Assembly (NCBI GenBank): GCA_037044905.1
Contig: JBAOKB010000078.1
Coordinates: forward strand, 1 to 64,000
Source: Hortaea werneckii
Lineage: Eukaryota; Ascomycota; Dothideomycetes; Mycosphaerellales; Teratosphaeriaceae
DNA: 64,000 bases
Direction: 5' to 3'
A model generated the notes under the pieces. It did no database searches and was not told where the DNA came from. It was given only the letters and a program-made list of their open reading frames with translations. Of this stretch, positions 20,114-31,245 are shown one piece after another. Positions within the stretch are counted from its first letter, which is position 1, and each line of letters opens with the position of its first letter. Both the position numbers and the translations under genes were made by a program.

Positions 20114-21022
20114 TCATGAGCTCAGACGACTCTGCAAGTCCTTCCAGAAATCCTCAGCCAAAGCGCCTTGAGCGACATTCATTGCGATCGCGTTGACGGT
20201 CGATTCCCTTTCCTGCAAAAGATCCACAAACGTGTTAAGTTCCCGCGCCGCAGACTCGTCTTGCAGCCCGACTTTCGTCTCCTCGTTAGGCTCCCATATG
20301 ATCTCAGACGTAGCGATATGCAAGTCGAGCTGCTTCGCTATACTGTCACCCGCAGCCTTGACCTCCGCCGGCTCAGTGAAAACGACTAACCTCCCATCCT
20401 CTTCCTCTTCGACATCCATAACGCCTGCCTCGAGCGCTGCGTCTAAAGCCTCTTCGGCCCCTACCCCTTCCTTCGCATCGAAAACCACCCGTCCCTTTTT
20501 GGTGAAGAGGAAGCTAGTCGGCGTGCTATTCCCTCCAGAAACCTTAATCACCGACCGTACCTCTTGCAGCGTGCGTAGCTTACTGTCCGTCTCACATTCT
20601 ACTATCACCGCGACATTATTCGGTAGGATCCCTTCGACCGTCACATTCTCAAGGCTTTGTCCGGTCAAACTCCGTCCCTGGCCGCGCGCGATCGCCGCTT
20701 CGATGCTGGCTTTGGCGAAACCCTCCCGTTTGACTTTGGTGATGAGGTCGGCGAGTCGAGGGTTATGTGCTGGGTCGGGACCGAAGAGCTTCGATGCCGT
20801 GCTTAGTTCTGCGGCGAAGACGGAGCGTTGCTTATTCTTTGCGGCGTCGGCTTTGCCTTTGTCGTGCTTGATCTTAGACCAACGGTTGTGGCCGGAGAAG
20901 AGGGAAGCGGAGGTGGTGAGGGTACGGTAGCGACATGAAGGGCATAGGAAGGATCTCTCCGTCGTTCGGAGCGCATTGGAGAAGCCTCTGCTAGGTGCCA
21001 TGATGGATGTGGATGCATGCAT
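20114..21022 (-). CDS. TACO1/YebC-family mitochondrial translation factor
   Basis: This intronless gene encodes a 302-residue YebC/PmpR-family protein, the group of human TACO1 and yeast Dpc29, which help mitochondrial ribosomes translate difficult sequences. The first 40 residues are basic and hydroxylated, as expected for a matrix targeting signal. The family signature GHNRWSKIKHDKGKADAAK follows at about 44-62. The rest matches the three-lobed YebC fold, including the acidic segment VEEEEDGRLVVF and the C-terminal VDLLQERESTVN. A second ATG at 21001 would drop seven residues and is equally plausible. The gene diverges from LAA1 across only 239 bp, so the two may share promoter elements. 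Confidence 0.9.
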   Translation of the reverse strand: MHASTSIMAPSRGFSNALRTTERSFLCPSCRYRTLTTSASLFSGHNRWSKIKHDKGKADAAKNKQRSVFAAELSTASKLFGPDPAHNPRLADLITKVKREGFAKASIEAAIARGQGRSLTGQSLENVTVEGILPNNVAVIVECETDSKLRTLQEVRSVIKVSGGNSTPTSFLFTKKGRVVFDAKEGVGAEEALDAALEAGVMDVEEEEDGRLVVFTEPAEVKAAGDSIAKQLDLHIATSEIIWEPNEETKVGLQDESAARELNTFVDLLQERESTVNAIAMNVAQGALAEDFWKDLQSRLSS

Positions 21023-21261
21023 GTAAAGTCGATCGAATCCGGAATCGACTTTCCGTCTTGACCCTCAGTAGTAGACCCTTGCGCTTCGCGGAGTGGATCC
21101 GGGGATCAGGTATCGTAACGCTCAGATCAGATCGCGTGTGCTCGATACGTGTATATAGCACATACAATGCAACCGGATTCCAACCCCTAAACGAACGCAC
21201 GAAATTCACTTTCACGATGACAGAAATGCCTTAGAAAAGAAACAGCTTTGCACCAGAAATC

Positions 21262-24200
21262 ATGTCCGAGTCGCAAGAGACAGCAGCAACACCTCCTGAA
21301 GCCCCTCCGAAGCCCAATACCAATGGCGAAAGGGAGAAGGCAGGCTTCGAGCTCGATATATCCAAATTGCACGCCCTGCCCTCCGAACAACAAAGTCTCT
21401 ACCTTCTCACATACACGGCCGACCTTGTGCGACATGTCCAAGCACTGGACGCGGATGGCGCTTCGGCAGAACAGCTACCGCTCAAGAGGGAGCTATTCCA
21501 GGTCATTGGTCTCCAGTCTCCGGCTCCGACACGAGTGATCCGCGACAATCTGGGTCGATGCTTCGCCGGCATCTTCAGCAAAGGCAATCGGAAACTGCTA
21601 TACGATTCTATCAATGAGCTCGTGGCAATCATACAAGGCGGGAAGGACAAGAGCCTCCAGACGAAACATGCTGCTGCGAGCTGCTTGGGCTCGCTCTACG
21701 AGGCGGCGGGAGATAGTGCCATGAGTCTATCGCCATTGGCATGTACCGCATTATTGAAGGCGATCAAGGCGTCGTCAAATGATACGGGATACAGAAGTGC
21801 GATCTTCAGAGCGCTGGGCAAGGTAATACGGGGGATCAATACAGCAATCGATGAGGATATTGGTCGAAGCATATGGAAGCAGGCCCGCAACATCGCAGGA
21901 AGCGACAAGTCCTCACTCGTACAAGCTAGCGCGTGCTGGTGTCTTGAGCAGCTCGTACGATGTACACCCTACTATGACAACTCGAACGATTTCGACAAGC
22001 TGCAATCAGCTCTATACAAAGCCTTAGAGAGCTCGTCATCTTCGGTCCGGAGAGCAGCAGCATCTGCATTGGCAGCCGAACTTGTCAAAAGCTACTCTGA
22101 ATTCCCTCGCGCGGAGACAGTACCTCGCATCAAGAAACCGAAGAAAGCGAAGAAGGCACCCAAAGGCGAGGAGCTGGATGAAGAGCTTGACCGTGCCTCT
22201 TCTCCTGCGCCGGAGAAGCCGGCAACTGCGCTCTCTTACACCTTACTTGAGATGCTAAAGATTCTCTCCACGCATTACTGCAGGCCTACGACTGGCAACA
22301 AAGCTCGGGCGGGCGTGGCGATTTGCTACATCAAGGTTCTGAAGACCCTCGGCGAGAGCACTGTAGAAAAGAGCTATGGCGACATTGCAAAGCATCTCTT
22401 CACCGACATCCTGAGCCATCCGAGCTTGGTGTTCAACAAGTACCGGCAGCTTGTAAGCCGCAAACTGGTGCGCATCATCCTGGAGCGCGTCATTGGGAGG
22501 ATGCTGGGCGAGACGGCTCAGCTCAATGCCTGCCGTTTCTTAACGAATGAGATCATCAAAGACTACCCCGCGACTGTCAGCGAGCGTCCAGAGCCCTCAA
22601 AGCAGGTGTTAATAGGCGCTATCAGTGCGTTGACGTCGCTAATTGGGAGTGTCGACGCTGCTGTTGGAGGCATCGCGGAGCAGTGTCGTGAAGGGTTACT
22701 ACAAGCTATACAACATCCCAATTTCACGGTGCAAGTCTATGCGGCGCGTGCGTTGAGAGCGATCGTTGTCGCGTGTCCGCAGCAGTTGCTTCCAACCGTC
22801 ACCATATGTATGAACAGCGTACACCGCGAGCTCAATCTTCTAGCGACACCGCGTCAAGGCCCGAAACGCTGCGTTGGATATGCACATGGCCTCGCTGCTG
22901 TGCTCAGCGCTTCAAGCCTTCATCCACTTTACGGCTCCGTCGACGTGTATGCGCGAGTGCTGCAGCAAGCGACCACGTTGCTCAAGTCAAGCGGCAGCTC
23001 CGATCTGCGGATATCGAGTTGTCAATTGCAGGTTGCTTGGATCATGATCGGCGGTTTGATGACATTGGGTCCCAACTTTGTCAAGATCCACCTTTCACAG
23101 CTCATGCTGTTGTGGAAGAACGCCCTACCACGACCAGTGGCCAAGGAGAACATCAGCCAACGGACCATGTTCGAGCTCTCTTATCTGGCGCATGTCCGCG
23201 AGTGCGCGCTAGCTTCGATCAGATCTTTCTTGACCTTCAACCAGCGACTGCTGACGTCTGACATTTCGCGCCGGCTGTCAAGCATGCTCGAGAACTCGGT
23301 AGCTTTCCTGCAAAGCTTGCCGGAGAAGAGGACTAGTGACGATCCTACCAACCGCCTGTCGTCCACTCTTCAGCTTCTGGACTATGAGGTCATGGTCCGA
23401 AGGAGAGTCTTCCAATGCTTCTCCCAGCTTCTTACTTTGAGCCCTCCTGGAAGCATAGAGACGACGGCACACTCTACAATACTACCATTAGCGGTCACTA
23501 CGTTCTCCGATGCCGAGTACTACTCTTCAGCTTCTTTGAGCGCAGCGATTGCAAGTGCCGCTGCTTCTTTTGAAAGCATCTGGGATGTAGGCGATAACAA
23601 TGGCTTCGGCGTTACTAGCCTTGTTCAAGGTCTGGACGTGAGAAACCCGGTGGATCGCAGCTTACGGAGACATTGGACATCGCGGCAAGGGGACGAGGAT
23701 CTTGCTGACGAAAGCATTTTATCACCGGTCGGCGCATCGGCTGAGTACGACGCATGCTGTTGCTATCTAGGAGACTCCACAGAAGCAGACCCTGCGCCAC
23801 CAGGAGCCGAGGCGGTTAACGCTGCGATCGCGGCCTTTGGTCTTTGTCTGCCTCTACAAGCACCCCGTGTGCAAGAGAGTACGCTGGAACAGATCTCATC
23901 CTCGATGGGTGCCAACGCACTGCAAAAGGATCCTGCGCGGAAGGCGGCGATTACGGTCAACATTTCTCTGGCAATCGCAACGGCTTGTAAGGTTACGATA
24001 GGCGAGGTGGGTATCCACAAAGGAGACCTGCGACGAGACGCTACCGAAAACGCCTTGCAATCGATTCTGCACATCTGCCTCCGGGATTCTGATCCCGTTG
24101 TTCGTCTGATCACGGCAGATGCCATCGGAGCGCTGTGCTGCAGTTCTGGCAGCGTTCTTACCGATCCTGAGGTCAATAATCTTACCGACACCATTATCAA

Positions 24201-27200
24201 CAACCGGGAGCCGCATGTTCGTGCTGGTTGCGCCTTAGCTTTGGCAAGTATACACAATCAACTCGGAGGAATGGCAGCAGGCTTCCACATGAAGAAGATC
24301 GTGGGCATCCTCATGTCACTTGCCGCGGATACGCACCCATTGGTGCACTTCTGGGCGCTTGACAGCCTCGCGCAGGTCGCAGAGTCAGCTGGACTGAACT
24401 TCTCGGCGTTCGTGAGCAATGCGATCGGTATGCTCAGCCAGCTATATGTCTCCGACGGCCACAATGAGGAAACAGCCGTTCTCGTATCTTCCAACATGTC
24501 GGTAGAGATGCCAGTCCCGGCCGCTCTGGCTAGAGGAATCGACTCTGCTATAAATGTCTTAGGGCCAGATCTGCAGGATATGGCGAAGCCTCGAGATATG
24601 ATCCTCAGTCTAGTGGGGCTCTTTTCTCGAGAATCAAGCCCTACGATGTTACTTGAGTCACTCCGATGTCTGGAGCACTTGTCGCTATATGCCCCAGGGC
24701 ATCTAGAGTACGCACAGTACGTTCAGCGGCTTCAGGCAGATCTAGATGCCGAGAACGAGGAGATCTCGCAATCAGCCTTACACAGCCTATCGGTCCTGAT
24801 GCGTCGTGATGCTACAGAGATCGTTCGCACCGCTCGCCCTGGCCTCGAAGACCGCCTCTGGGAGTATATCAACGACGTACCAGATCAACCAGAGGTCAAG
24901 AATATCTTTGTCAATTGGCTTCATCAGACCGGTGCGAGTGACCCTGCGGAATGGATCCAACGCTGCAACGTCGTCTTGACCAAGACCAAGGCGAAGAGTG
25001 AGCAGCCGAAGACCGCACAGGCCAAAGACACAGCCGGCCCAGACATCCAAGACGAAGAGATTGCTGGGTTCGCAGCCGCAAGTGGTGCTGCAAAGGAAGA
25101 CGAGTCACAAGCGCCGACATCTACGCAGGAGTTGATGAAGTGGCAAGTCCGTCTGTTTGCTATGGAATGCCTGCACAGCCTTATTGCAATGATCAGCAAA
25201 GAAGCTGCTATTGTGGAAGAAAGTCCGGGCGAAGCAGCGCTGCAATCAAAGGTCGCAGACGTGGTGCGTATCGCTTTCTCGGCCTCTACGGCTGGCGTTG
25301 CTGCGTTACGCGTAGTTGGCATGCGAATCATCGACCAGGTCCTCAAGATGTTTGGCCGCACGCCCGACCCTGACTTCCCGGAGGCGATGCTGCTAGAGCA
25401 GTATCAGGCACAGATCAGCTCGGCATTGACGCCAGCTTTTGCTGCGGACTCTTCTCCCGAGCTGGCCGCTGCTGCCGTGAGCGTATGCGCAACCTTCATC
25501 GCGACCGGTATCGTGACAGATGTTGACCGGATGGGCCGTATCTTGAAAGTACTTGTGACCGCGTTGGAAAACTTCTCTCAAGATACGCAGTCCGCCAGCA
25601 TCGGAGACCTGAAAGGTCTTTCTACCAATGCACAGGTCATGGTCCGTATGGCTGTCTTTTCCGCCTGGGCTGAGTTACAGATAGCGAGCGCAGAGCAGCG
25701 CTACCTGGTTGATGTTGTCAAGCCGCACATTGCCAAATTGGTCCCGCTGTGGCTATCTTCTTTGCGAGAATACTCTCGCCTGCGTTTTGAGCCAGACATT
25801 TCCGCATCGTTGGGCACCATGGCGATATCAGACGACTTGGATACGGTATACGCCGCTTTGAACCGGCAGACGCTACTCAAGTTCTATCAGGCATCGTGGC
25901 TCAGCCTTGTCGATGCTATTGCCAGCCTGATTGACGAGGATAGCGAATTTGTCTTCGACGCTCTGGATGATAAACAACGTGCCGCGCAGGAAAGCGCTGA
26001 AGGAGAGCCGGCAGACGGTATGAACGATCTTACACGGAAGGACGCCGAAATAAACTACCGCGAGGAGCCGGTGGCATTCTTCTTCGTACTGTTCGGTCTA
26101 GCTTTCGAATCTCTTGCAGTTCGTAGCAACGACGACGAGAGCGTCACTCGCCAACGCAATCTGGATATCTTGCAAGCAATGAAAAAGATACTACGGCCTT
26201 CAGTCTCGGGAAATGCCATCTATCAAGAAGTCATCTTCTCTGAGACAGTCGACTTGCTTTCTCGGATGGTCCTGACTGAGAGCTTGAGTGTGCAAACCGT
26301 CGTCGTAGAAATCGCTCGCAATCTATGTATCAGCCATCCGTCCTCAAGGCAGGGTCTCAGAGCCCCGGTCAATGGCGAGACGTTATCCGACGATATCGAA
26401 CAGCTGTTCGAACTGACAAGACTAATTGTTCTTGTGCTTGCCAGCGTTATCCCTGGCCTATCTGAGACTCCAGTCTCCGTGCGCTTGGAATCCTCGGAAG
26501 AAGCAACTACGCTTGTTCGAACGACTCTGCAGGCGCTGGTGGACGTATCTGACGTCTTCCCATCCATTATCAAAACAGACCTGCATGCCACGATACTTCA
26601 CATCTTCGTCACCATCCTTGGTACAGGGGCTTGCCAAGCGGCTGTGGTACCACAGTCTCTGCCTATCCTGAGACGCTTCATCGCTAGCGTCTCAGAGGAG
26701 GAGCGGTCAGAGACTCCGCATCAGCTCCGCAGCGCCATCGCGCGAATGCTCATAATACTGAAGAACGCCCAGAAGCGAGAGACAGATGCAAGTCTGCCTT
26801 GCGAGAAGAACACGATGCTGGCGGTCACAGTCGTCCTTTCTGCCGCTCCCCAGTATTTCACAGAAGAACGAAACTTGCTGTCACGCTTTATTGGCGAGCT
26901 CATCGAGGCTGTGGAAGTTCCCATGACTTCGAGAGTCGCGGCGGGCTGCGTAAGGACGCTTCTGATGGCAGGTGTTGAGCCAGCTCGTTTACTTCCGGCA
27001 GCACTCCATTTCGTGACGAACCCATCAGATCTTGAGGGTCTGGAAGACAGCAGGAAACTCATGACGCAAACGATTACAATGTACGCCTCTAGGGTCCCCG
27101 AGCCTCAGCAGACGGTAGCTGTGGTCCTAGTAGTCAATGCTCTGCTCGAACAAGCCTCCAGTCAAGGCCAGCAATCCTATCAAGAGACCGCGACTCGTCT

Positions 27201-27381
27201 TCTAGAGCTAGCCGCGGCCAACAGCGGGACCTTCCGGAGCGCTGTCACGAGCCTTGACTCTGAGCGTAAGAGTCTCTTGGAAGGGATCCTCAAGTCCCGT
27301 GCCGGTCTACAGCGCAATACGAGCGATTTTGGTGCTGATCGCGAACCGAGTATCGCACTCAAGATGGATTTTGGCAGCTAA
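21262..27381 (+). CDS. LAA1: HEAT-repeat AP-1 accessory protein, LAA1/HEATR5-like
   Basis: This uninterrupted 6.1 kb reading frame encodes a 2,039-residue HEAT-repeat protein. Its size, repeat layout and the start region (ISKLHALPSEQQSLYLLTY, then a regular helical array) match yeast Laa1, S. pombe Sip1 and animal HEATR5. These bind the AP-1 clathrin adaptor and act in trans-Golgi/endosome sorting. Helical repeats cover nearly the whole chain. Low-complexity inserts lie near 290-320 (Lys/Glu-rich, KKPKKAKKAPK) and near 1240-1290 (Ala/Glu/Gln-rich). No membrane segment or enzymatic motif is visible. The ATG at 21262 is the first in frame. The absence of introns in such a long gene is notable but not unusual for fungi. 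Confidence 0.88.
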   Translation: MSESQETAATPPEAPPKPNTNGEREKAGFELDISKLHALPSEQQSLYLLTYTADLVRHVQALDADGASAEQLPLKRELFQVIGLQSPAPTRVIRDNLGRCFAGIFSKGNRKLLYDSINELVAIIQGGKDKSLQTKHAAASCLGSLYEAAGDSAMSLSPLACTALLKAIKASSNDTGYRSAIFRALGKVIRGINTAIDEDIGRSIWKQARNIAGSDKSSLVQASACWCLEQLVRCTPYYDNSNDFDKLQSALYKALESSSSSVRRAAASALAAELVKSYSEFPRAETVPRIKKPKKAKKAPKGEELDEELDRASSPAPEKPATALSYTLLEMLKILSTHYCRPTTGNKARAGVAICYIKVLKTLGESTVEKSYGDIAKHLFTDILSHPSLVFNKYRQLVSRKLVRIILERVIGRMLGETAQLNACRFLTNEIIKDYPATVSERPEPSKQVLIGAISALTSLIGSVDAAVGGIAEQCREGLLQAIQHPNFTVQVYAARALRAIVVACPQQLLPTVTICMNSVHRELNLLATPRQGPKRCVGYAHGLAAVLSASSLHPLYGSVDVYARVLQQATTLLKSSGSSDLRISSCQLQVAWIMIGGLMTLGPNFVKIHLSQLMLLWKNALPRPVAKENISQRTMFELSYLAHVRECALASIRSFLTFNQRLLTSDISRRLSSMLENSVAFLQSLPEKRTSDDPTNRLSSTLQLLDYEVMVRRRVFQCFSQLLTLSPPGSIETTAHSTILPLAVTTFSDAEYYSSASLSAAIASAAASFESIWDVGDNNGFGVTSLVQGLDVRNPVDRSLRRHWTSRQGDEDLADESILSPVGASAEYDACCCYLGDSTEADPAPPGAEAVNAAIAAFGLCLPLQAPRVQESTLEQISSSMGANALQKDPARKAAITVNISLAIATACKVTIGEVGIHKGDLRRDATENALQSILHICLRDSDPVVRLITADAIGALCCSSGSVLTDPEVNNLTDTIINNREPHVRAGCALALASIHNQLGGMAAGFHMKKIVGILMSLAADTHPLVHFWALDSLAQVAESAGLNFSAFVSNAIGMLSQLYVSDGHNEETAVLVSSNMSVEMPVPAALARGIDSAINVLGPDLQDMAKPRDMILSLVGLFSRESSPTMLLESLRCLEHLSLYAPGHLEYAQYVQRLQADLDAENEEISQSALHSLSVLMRRDATEIVRTARPGLEDRLWEYINDVPDQPEVKNIFVNWLHQTGASDPAEWIQRCNVVLTKTKAKSEQPKTAQAKDTAGPDIQDEEIAGFAAASGAAKEDESQAPTSTQELMKWQVRLFAMECLHSLIAMISKEAAIVEESPGEAALQSKVADVVRIAFSASTAGVAALRVVGMRIIDQVLKMFGRTPDPDFPEAMLLEQYQAQISSALTPAFAADSSPELAAAAVSVCATFIATGIVTDVDRMGRILKVLVTALENFSQDTQSASIGDLKGLSTNAQVMVRMAVFSAWAELQIASAEQRYLVDVVKPHIAKLVPLWLSSLREYSRLRFEPDISASLGTMAISDDLDTVYAALNRQTLLKFYQASWLSLVDAIASLIDEDSEFVFDALDDKQRAAQESAEGEPADGMNDLTRKDAEINYREEPVAFFFVLFGLAFESLAVRSNDDESVTRQRNLDILQAMKKILRPSVSGNAIYQEVIFSETVDLLSRMVLTESLSVQTVVVEIARNLCISHPSSRQGLRAPVNGETLSDDIEQLFELTRLIVLVLASVIPGLSETPVSVRLESSEEATTLVRTTLQALVDVSDVFPSIIKTDLHATILHIFVTILGTGACQAAVVPQSLPILRRFIASVSEEERSETPHQLRSAIARMLIILKNAQKRETDASLPCEKNTMLAVTVVLSAAPQYFTEERNLLSRFIGELIEAVEVPMTSRVAAGCVRTLLMAGVEPARLLPAALHFVTNPSDLEGLEDSRKLMTQTITMYASRVPEPQQTVAVVLVVNALLEQASSQGQQSYQETATRLLELAAANSGTFRSAVTSLDSERKSLLEGILKSRAGLQRNTSDFGADREPSIALKMDFGS

Positions 27382-27705
27382 TTCTCATATCACGACATGT
27401 GCAATGAGATTTAGGGGGTGAGATGCTCTCTACATGCTGACATACTCCTGGCGGCTTTGTAAGAAGGGAAGTCTGAGTTAAAGCTGCGGCAAATCAGCTA
27501 TGAGGTTTTGGCAAGCCTGCGTAATGCTGGATGAAGGCTGCTCAAGATGTGCGTATGACGATTGTTGCTTTGCAATTACGAGAAGACATAGCTGTATAAC
27601 CAAATACATCTTCAATCACGACCGCTAACTTTTCTCTGCTGCTTGCCGAACCTCTGATATCCAAAACACGGAGAGCCTCCCTTGATCCACTGACTGAGTG
27701 CCAAC
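27382..27705. other. intergenic, nothing recognised
   Basis: This 324-bp spacer holds the LAA1 terminator region and the promoter of the small gene that follows. No distinctive site was seen. Confidence 0.5.
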
Positions 27706-28173
27706 ATGATTCAGCATAGGGTCAAACAATTCCTCGAGAAAGAGTCGGGCAGCGCGCACCAACATACCGCTGGGAGCAGACACGAAGATGCGCAGCCGTT
27801 GCCCTCCGAAGCAGCGCAACTTGAAGCAGAGGCGGCGAAACAAGAGCCTCCAGCTGCCGCCAAAGGCTCAGACGGCGTGAAACAAGCAGATGAAGAAAGC
27901 CACAAAAAGTCAAAAAGACGCAGTATCGCAGACATGCTGCACTTGCCACACCGCGGTGATCATCACAAAGACAAAGAACAACAAGAGCACAAATCCGTAT
28001 CAGCAGACGGCCCACTGCAGGTCGTCAAGGATCCGAGAACCGGGCTGTTTATCACTAGACCTAATCCGCATTGGCCGGAGGAGGACAGTTGGAAGCGGGA
28101 GAACGTCCGGTCGGGAAAGGGCGACAGCGATGTTGTTCCACCTAGTGGTGTGGGCGGCATTAGCTATTTTTGA
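27706..28173 (+). CDS. small hydrophilic protein of unknown function
   Basis: This frame encodes 155 residues from a clear ATG. It is highly polar: Ala/Glu/Gln/Lys-rich to residue 70, a basic motif KKSKRRSIADML at 67-78, a His/Lys/Asp stretch (HRGDHHKDKEQQEHK) and a more ordered C-terminus with DPRTGLFITRPNPHW. I recognise no family. RRxS before IADML looks like a PKA-type site. Codon use and the proline/tryptophan-rich end look like a genuine gene, but transcription evidence is needed to be sure. Confidence 0.6.
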   Translation: MIQHRVKQFLEKESGSAHQHTAGSRHEDAQPLPSEAAQLEAEAAKQEPPAAAKGSDGVKQADEESHKKSKRRSIADMLHLPHRGDHHKDKEQQEHKSVSADGPLQVVKDPRTGLFITRPNPHWPEEDSWKRENVRSGKGDSDVVPPSGVGGISYF

Positions 28174-28498
28174 ACGCTCGGCGATACGGTACTAGGAAAT
28201 CAACACTTTTCTTGCAGCGCAGATTTTCTAGAAGACCCGAGTGATTAAGGGTTCTTCGCTCCAGCTTCCCTTCGACGTGCTCAGCCTTCTTTGCAGGAAC
28301 GTGTATGGTCTAGTTCAGACTTCCCTTCAAGCCTGCCGTTGTCCCTGACCTTGACCTATACCAATTGGACCGGTGGATGGTGTAGCGCGGCTACTACTTC
28401 AATGTCTCCTTTCCAAGTCGTCCAGTCCAGATTGCGATGTGACATAATGTTGATGTGAGGGAATTGCTCGATTACTAGCTGTCAAGATCAGCGTCGCT

Positions 28499-28628
28499 AC
28501 AGTTCGATTTCGATGTTGGAATCCTCCGACTAGCAATACCGCTCTATACTTATTGATTACCGGTAGCTTTTTCGACCTTAATACTATTATATTAAACCTT
28601 CCGTTAGTAATACTCCCTCTGTAGCAAT
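28499..28628 (-). repeat. dispersed ~130-bp repeat, copy 2 (inverted)
   Basis: Read on the minus strand this matches copies 1 and 3 from ATTGCTACAGAGG to TCGAACTGT, with the conserved blocks GTATTACTAACGG, AAAAAGCTACCGG and GCGGTATTGCTAGTCGG. Differences from the other copies are scattered and mostly transitions. Confidence 0.85.
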
Positions 28629-28957
28629 AAGGTGCGTTTGAATTCTGCAATTCTCATGGCAAGTTTAGTGAGTATTGCAGAAGATGATTGCATATTTCTG
28701 AAGGTACAGAAACGCTTAAGTCTACAGTCTTTGGTCTCAAGTACTTCAACAAAGATCAAGAATACCGGTCAATTGATGTCCAATGCCGGGTCAAGTGAAT
28801 ACAACGTGCCTTGGTAAACAAAACGAACCCGAACTGAAGTCGTACACAAGCCAAACTCATAAATGACGCACCACCAGAGAACCGCTACGCTCCAAGACAG
28901 TCAGTCGTCATCACAAGTCTATTCTTTGAAAAGAAGGCGGTGCCTCTGCATAAAAAA

Positions 28958-29299
28958 CCCCACGAATACAGTAGTCTCTTGCAATCCATCACCCGGCGCC
29001 TTTTCCCCCGAACCTCGCGACAATTCCCACCGACACCAAGTCCCACATCGTCTCCACGGTGTGCGCCGCCCACACACTCTCTCCATGGATCTCCATCAAA
29101 AGCCCTCACGCTCTCCACCGGGGCACGTTTAGACCCCTGGTGTCTAGAAGTTTGGGACAATTCCCGGCTCTCCCACTGGGACGCGGCCTCTTTCCCCCGG
29201 AAATGTCTAAGATCGGCAAAGTCAAGATCTTGAGTTAAGAAAGTTGTGAACATCGTTTATGCATTTCTCCCCCTTGTAACGTGCGTTTCTCGTGTGGGG
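28958..29299. promoter_or_regulatory. cluster of CreA/Mig1-type sites upstream of sugar transporter
   Basis: Four matches to the carbon-repressor consensus SYGGRG lie within 560 bp of the transporter start: 28958-28963 (minus), 29118-29123 (plus), 29195-29200 (minus) and 29294-29299 (plus). Clusters of such sites are usual in CreA-repressed sugar genes. The motif is short, so chance matches are possible. Confidence 0.35.
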
Positions 29300-29515
29300 T
29301 GTGCCCAAAGGTCGGGGGGGAATTGTTTCGAGGAGAGAGATCTCAACTAAGGAAGGTCTCTTGGTATATACGTTAATGGACGTCCTTTCGAGACGGACTA
29401 GCTTCGTTCCTTGCCCGTCGAGACTATCCTGTCTTGTCCCTTTTCAGTTCTTTCTTTTCTCTCTCTATGCGAGAGAGTCCGCTACGTTCGCCTTAAAAGC
29501 GGTAGCACAGTCAAA

Positions 29516-31203
29516 ATGGGCTTCAGATCGACGACGATGGGCCTGAGAGGGCGACGGCTCAGCTGGGCCGTCGCAGCAGCGGCTTTGCAGGGTTTCTTGC
29601 TACTTGGATATGGTACGTTCAATGGACAATACGAGAGATGCTGTAAGATGAGGACGGGCTTCTGATTGTTCGATTCCAGATCAGGGTGTGATGAGTGGAC
29701 TCATCGGCGTCGACACGAATGCCTTCGGACAGCAATTCAACGAGCCGGACGCGAACATGCAAGGCATCATCACCTCGATCTACGACATCGGATGTGCGGC
29801 GGGTTGCCTCTTCTGCTTCTTCTACGGCGAGCTGTTCGGGCGGAAGGTCATGATTATCTCTGGAGGATCCATCATGATCATCGGAACCATCTTCCTGGGT
29901 GCATCGTATGGCATACCGCAGTTGCTCGTCGGCAGAATCGTTACTGGGGTGGGCAATGGGATCAACAGTTCGACGGTGCCGGCCTATCAGGCGGAGTTTG
30001 CGAAACCCGAACATCGAGGCAAGCTGCTTTGTGCTCAGGGTACAGTCACTATCGTTGGGCTGTGTATTGCTTACTGGCTCGACTATGGTTTGTCATTCGT
30101 TGATGGTGGCGTCCAGTGGCGCTTCCCAATAAGGTGAGTTGATCGGCACCAGATGTCGTCGACTTGTCTGCTAACGGATGATCGCTCCCAGTTTCCAAGC
30201 TTTCTTCGCCATCTTCCTCGTACTGCAGATGCTTCCGCTCCCCGAAAGTCCCCGATGGCTAGTCGAGAAGGGTCGCATTTCGGAGGCCAGCCATATCATT
30301 GCCGCTCTCAAAGACGCCGACGAAGATGATGAGGAGGTCGTCCTTCTCCGTCGCCAAATCGAAACTTCGATCGAGATCGAATCGGCCGGTGGACCTTTCC
30401 GATACAGCGAACTCTTCACGGGCGGGAAGCTACAAAACGGGCGCCGGTTGATACTCTGCGGCATGTGCAACATGATGCAGCAATTCACTGGTTCGAATAT
30501 GATAAACTACTATGCCCCTACAGTATACCAAAACGCGATGGGCTTGACGAGAAACCTATCGCTCATCCTCGGCGGTTGCACGTCCCTCACCTACCTGCTC
30601 GGTTCGGCAATCCCACTTTTCGTTGTCGACCGCTTTGGCCGCCGGGCACTTTTGATAGCTTCTGCCGGCGGACTGTGCCTGTGCTTCGCCATGGCTGCCA
30701 TTCTACTAAGCCTAGGCACGACTGGGGGAGCGTACGGGGCGACAGCATTCGTTTTCCTTTTCCAGATCTTTATGGGATTCGGCTGGCTTCCGATGCCCTG
30801 GTTCTATCCCTCAGAGGTTACGACTACGCGCATTAGATCCAGAGGCCAGGCTTTTGGTGGTTTCATCAATTGGATGTGCGTCTTCACTGTCGTGCAGATC
30901 ACACCCATTGCAATCCAGAACATCAATTGGCGGACCTTCATCATCTTCGCGGTATTGTGCTTTTGCTGGATGCCGATTGTATACTGCTTCTTTCCAGAGA
31001 CCAGTCGGTTGCAGCTTGAAGACATTGATCATCTATTCGAGAAGGGAGGCATTACGGGCGGTGTTTTCAAGGCTAAGGGCGGGCGCACCGTAGAGCCTGG
31101 GTACCACGCATCTCATCCCAACATGGAGGGCGTCGAAAAGAGCGCGGAGGAAGCTGTGGGAATGGAGAAGCTGTCGGCAAGAAGTTTAGATGAGGGCATG
31201 TAG
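29516..31203 (+). CDS. MFS sugar transporter
   Basis: This gene encodes a 520-residue sugar porter of the plasma membrane. Exons are 29516-29612, 29680-30133 and 30192-31203. The introns are 67 and 58 bp, with GTACGT and GTGAGT donors and CCAG acceptors. Splicing restores LLGYDQGVMSGLIG at the end of helix 1 and WRFPISFQAFFAI. Family signatures are GRKVMI in loop 2-3, PESPRWLV before the central loop, TGSNMINYYAP in helix 7, DRFGRRALL in loop 8-9 and the PETSRLQLEDID end block. These mark a hexose/pentose-type proton symporter; the exact sugar cannot be read from sequence. The upstream region has several possible CreA sites. Confidence 0.92.
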
Positions 31204-31245
31204 ATAGCTCGGAAAGGCGTGGACACGATTTAATGAAGCATGGCC

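Larger units (their letters stand above)
28174..29515. other. intergenic, sugar-transporter promoter region with one repeat copy
   Basis: This 1.3 kb stretch contains repeat copy 2 (28499-28628) and the upstream region of the sugar transporter. It is CT-rich from 28990 to 29480. A CTCTC-GAGAG hairpin lies around 29460-29477 in the likely leader. Confidence 0.5.

Noticed and set aside
20193..20930. 245-codon Ser/Ala-rich plus-strand frame
   Set aside because: Antisense of the TACO1 coding region; the minus-strand protein has a clear family match.
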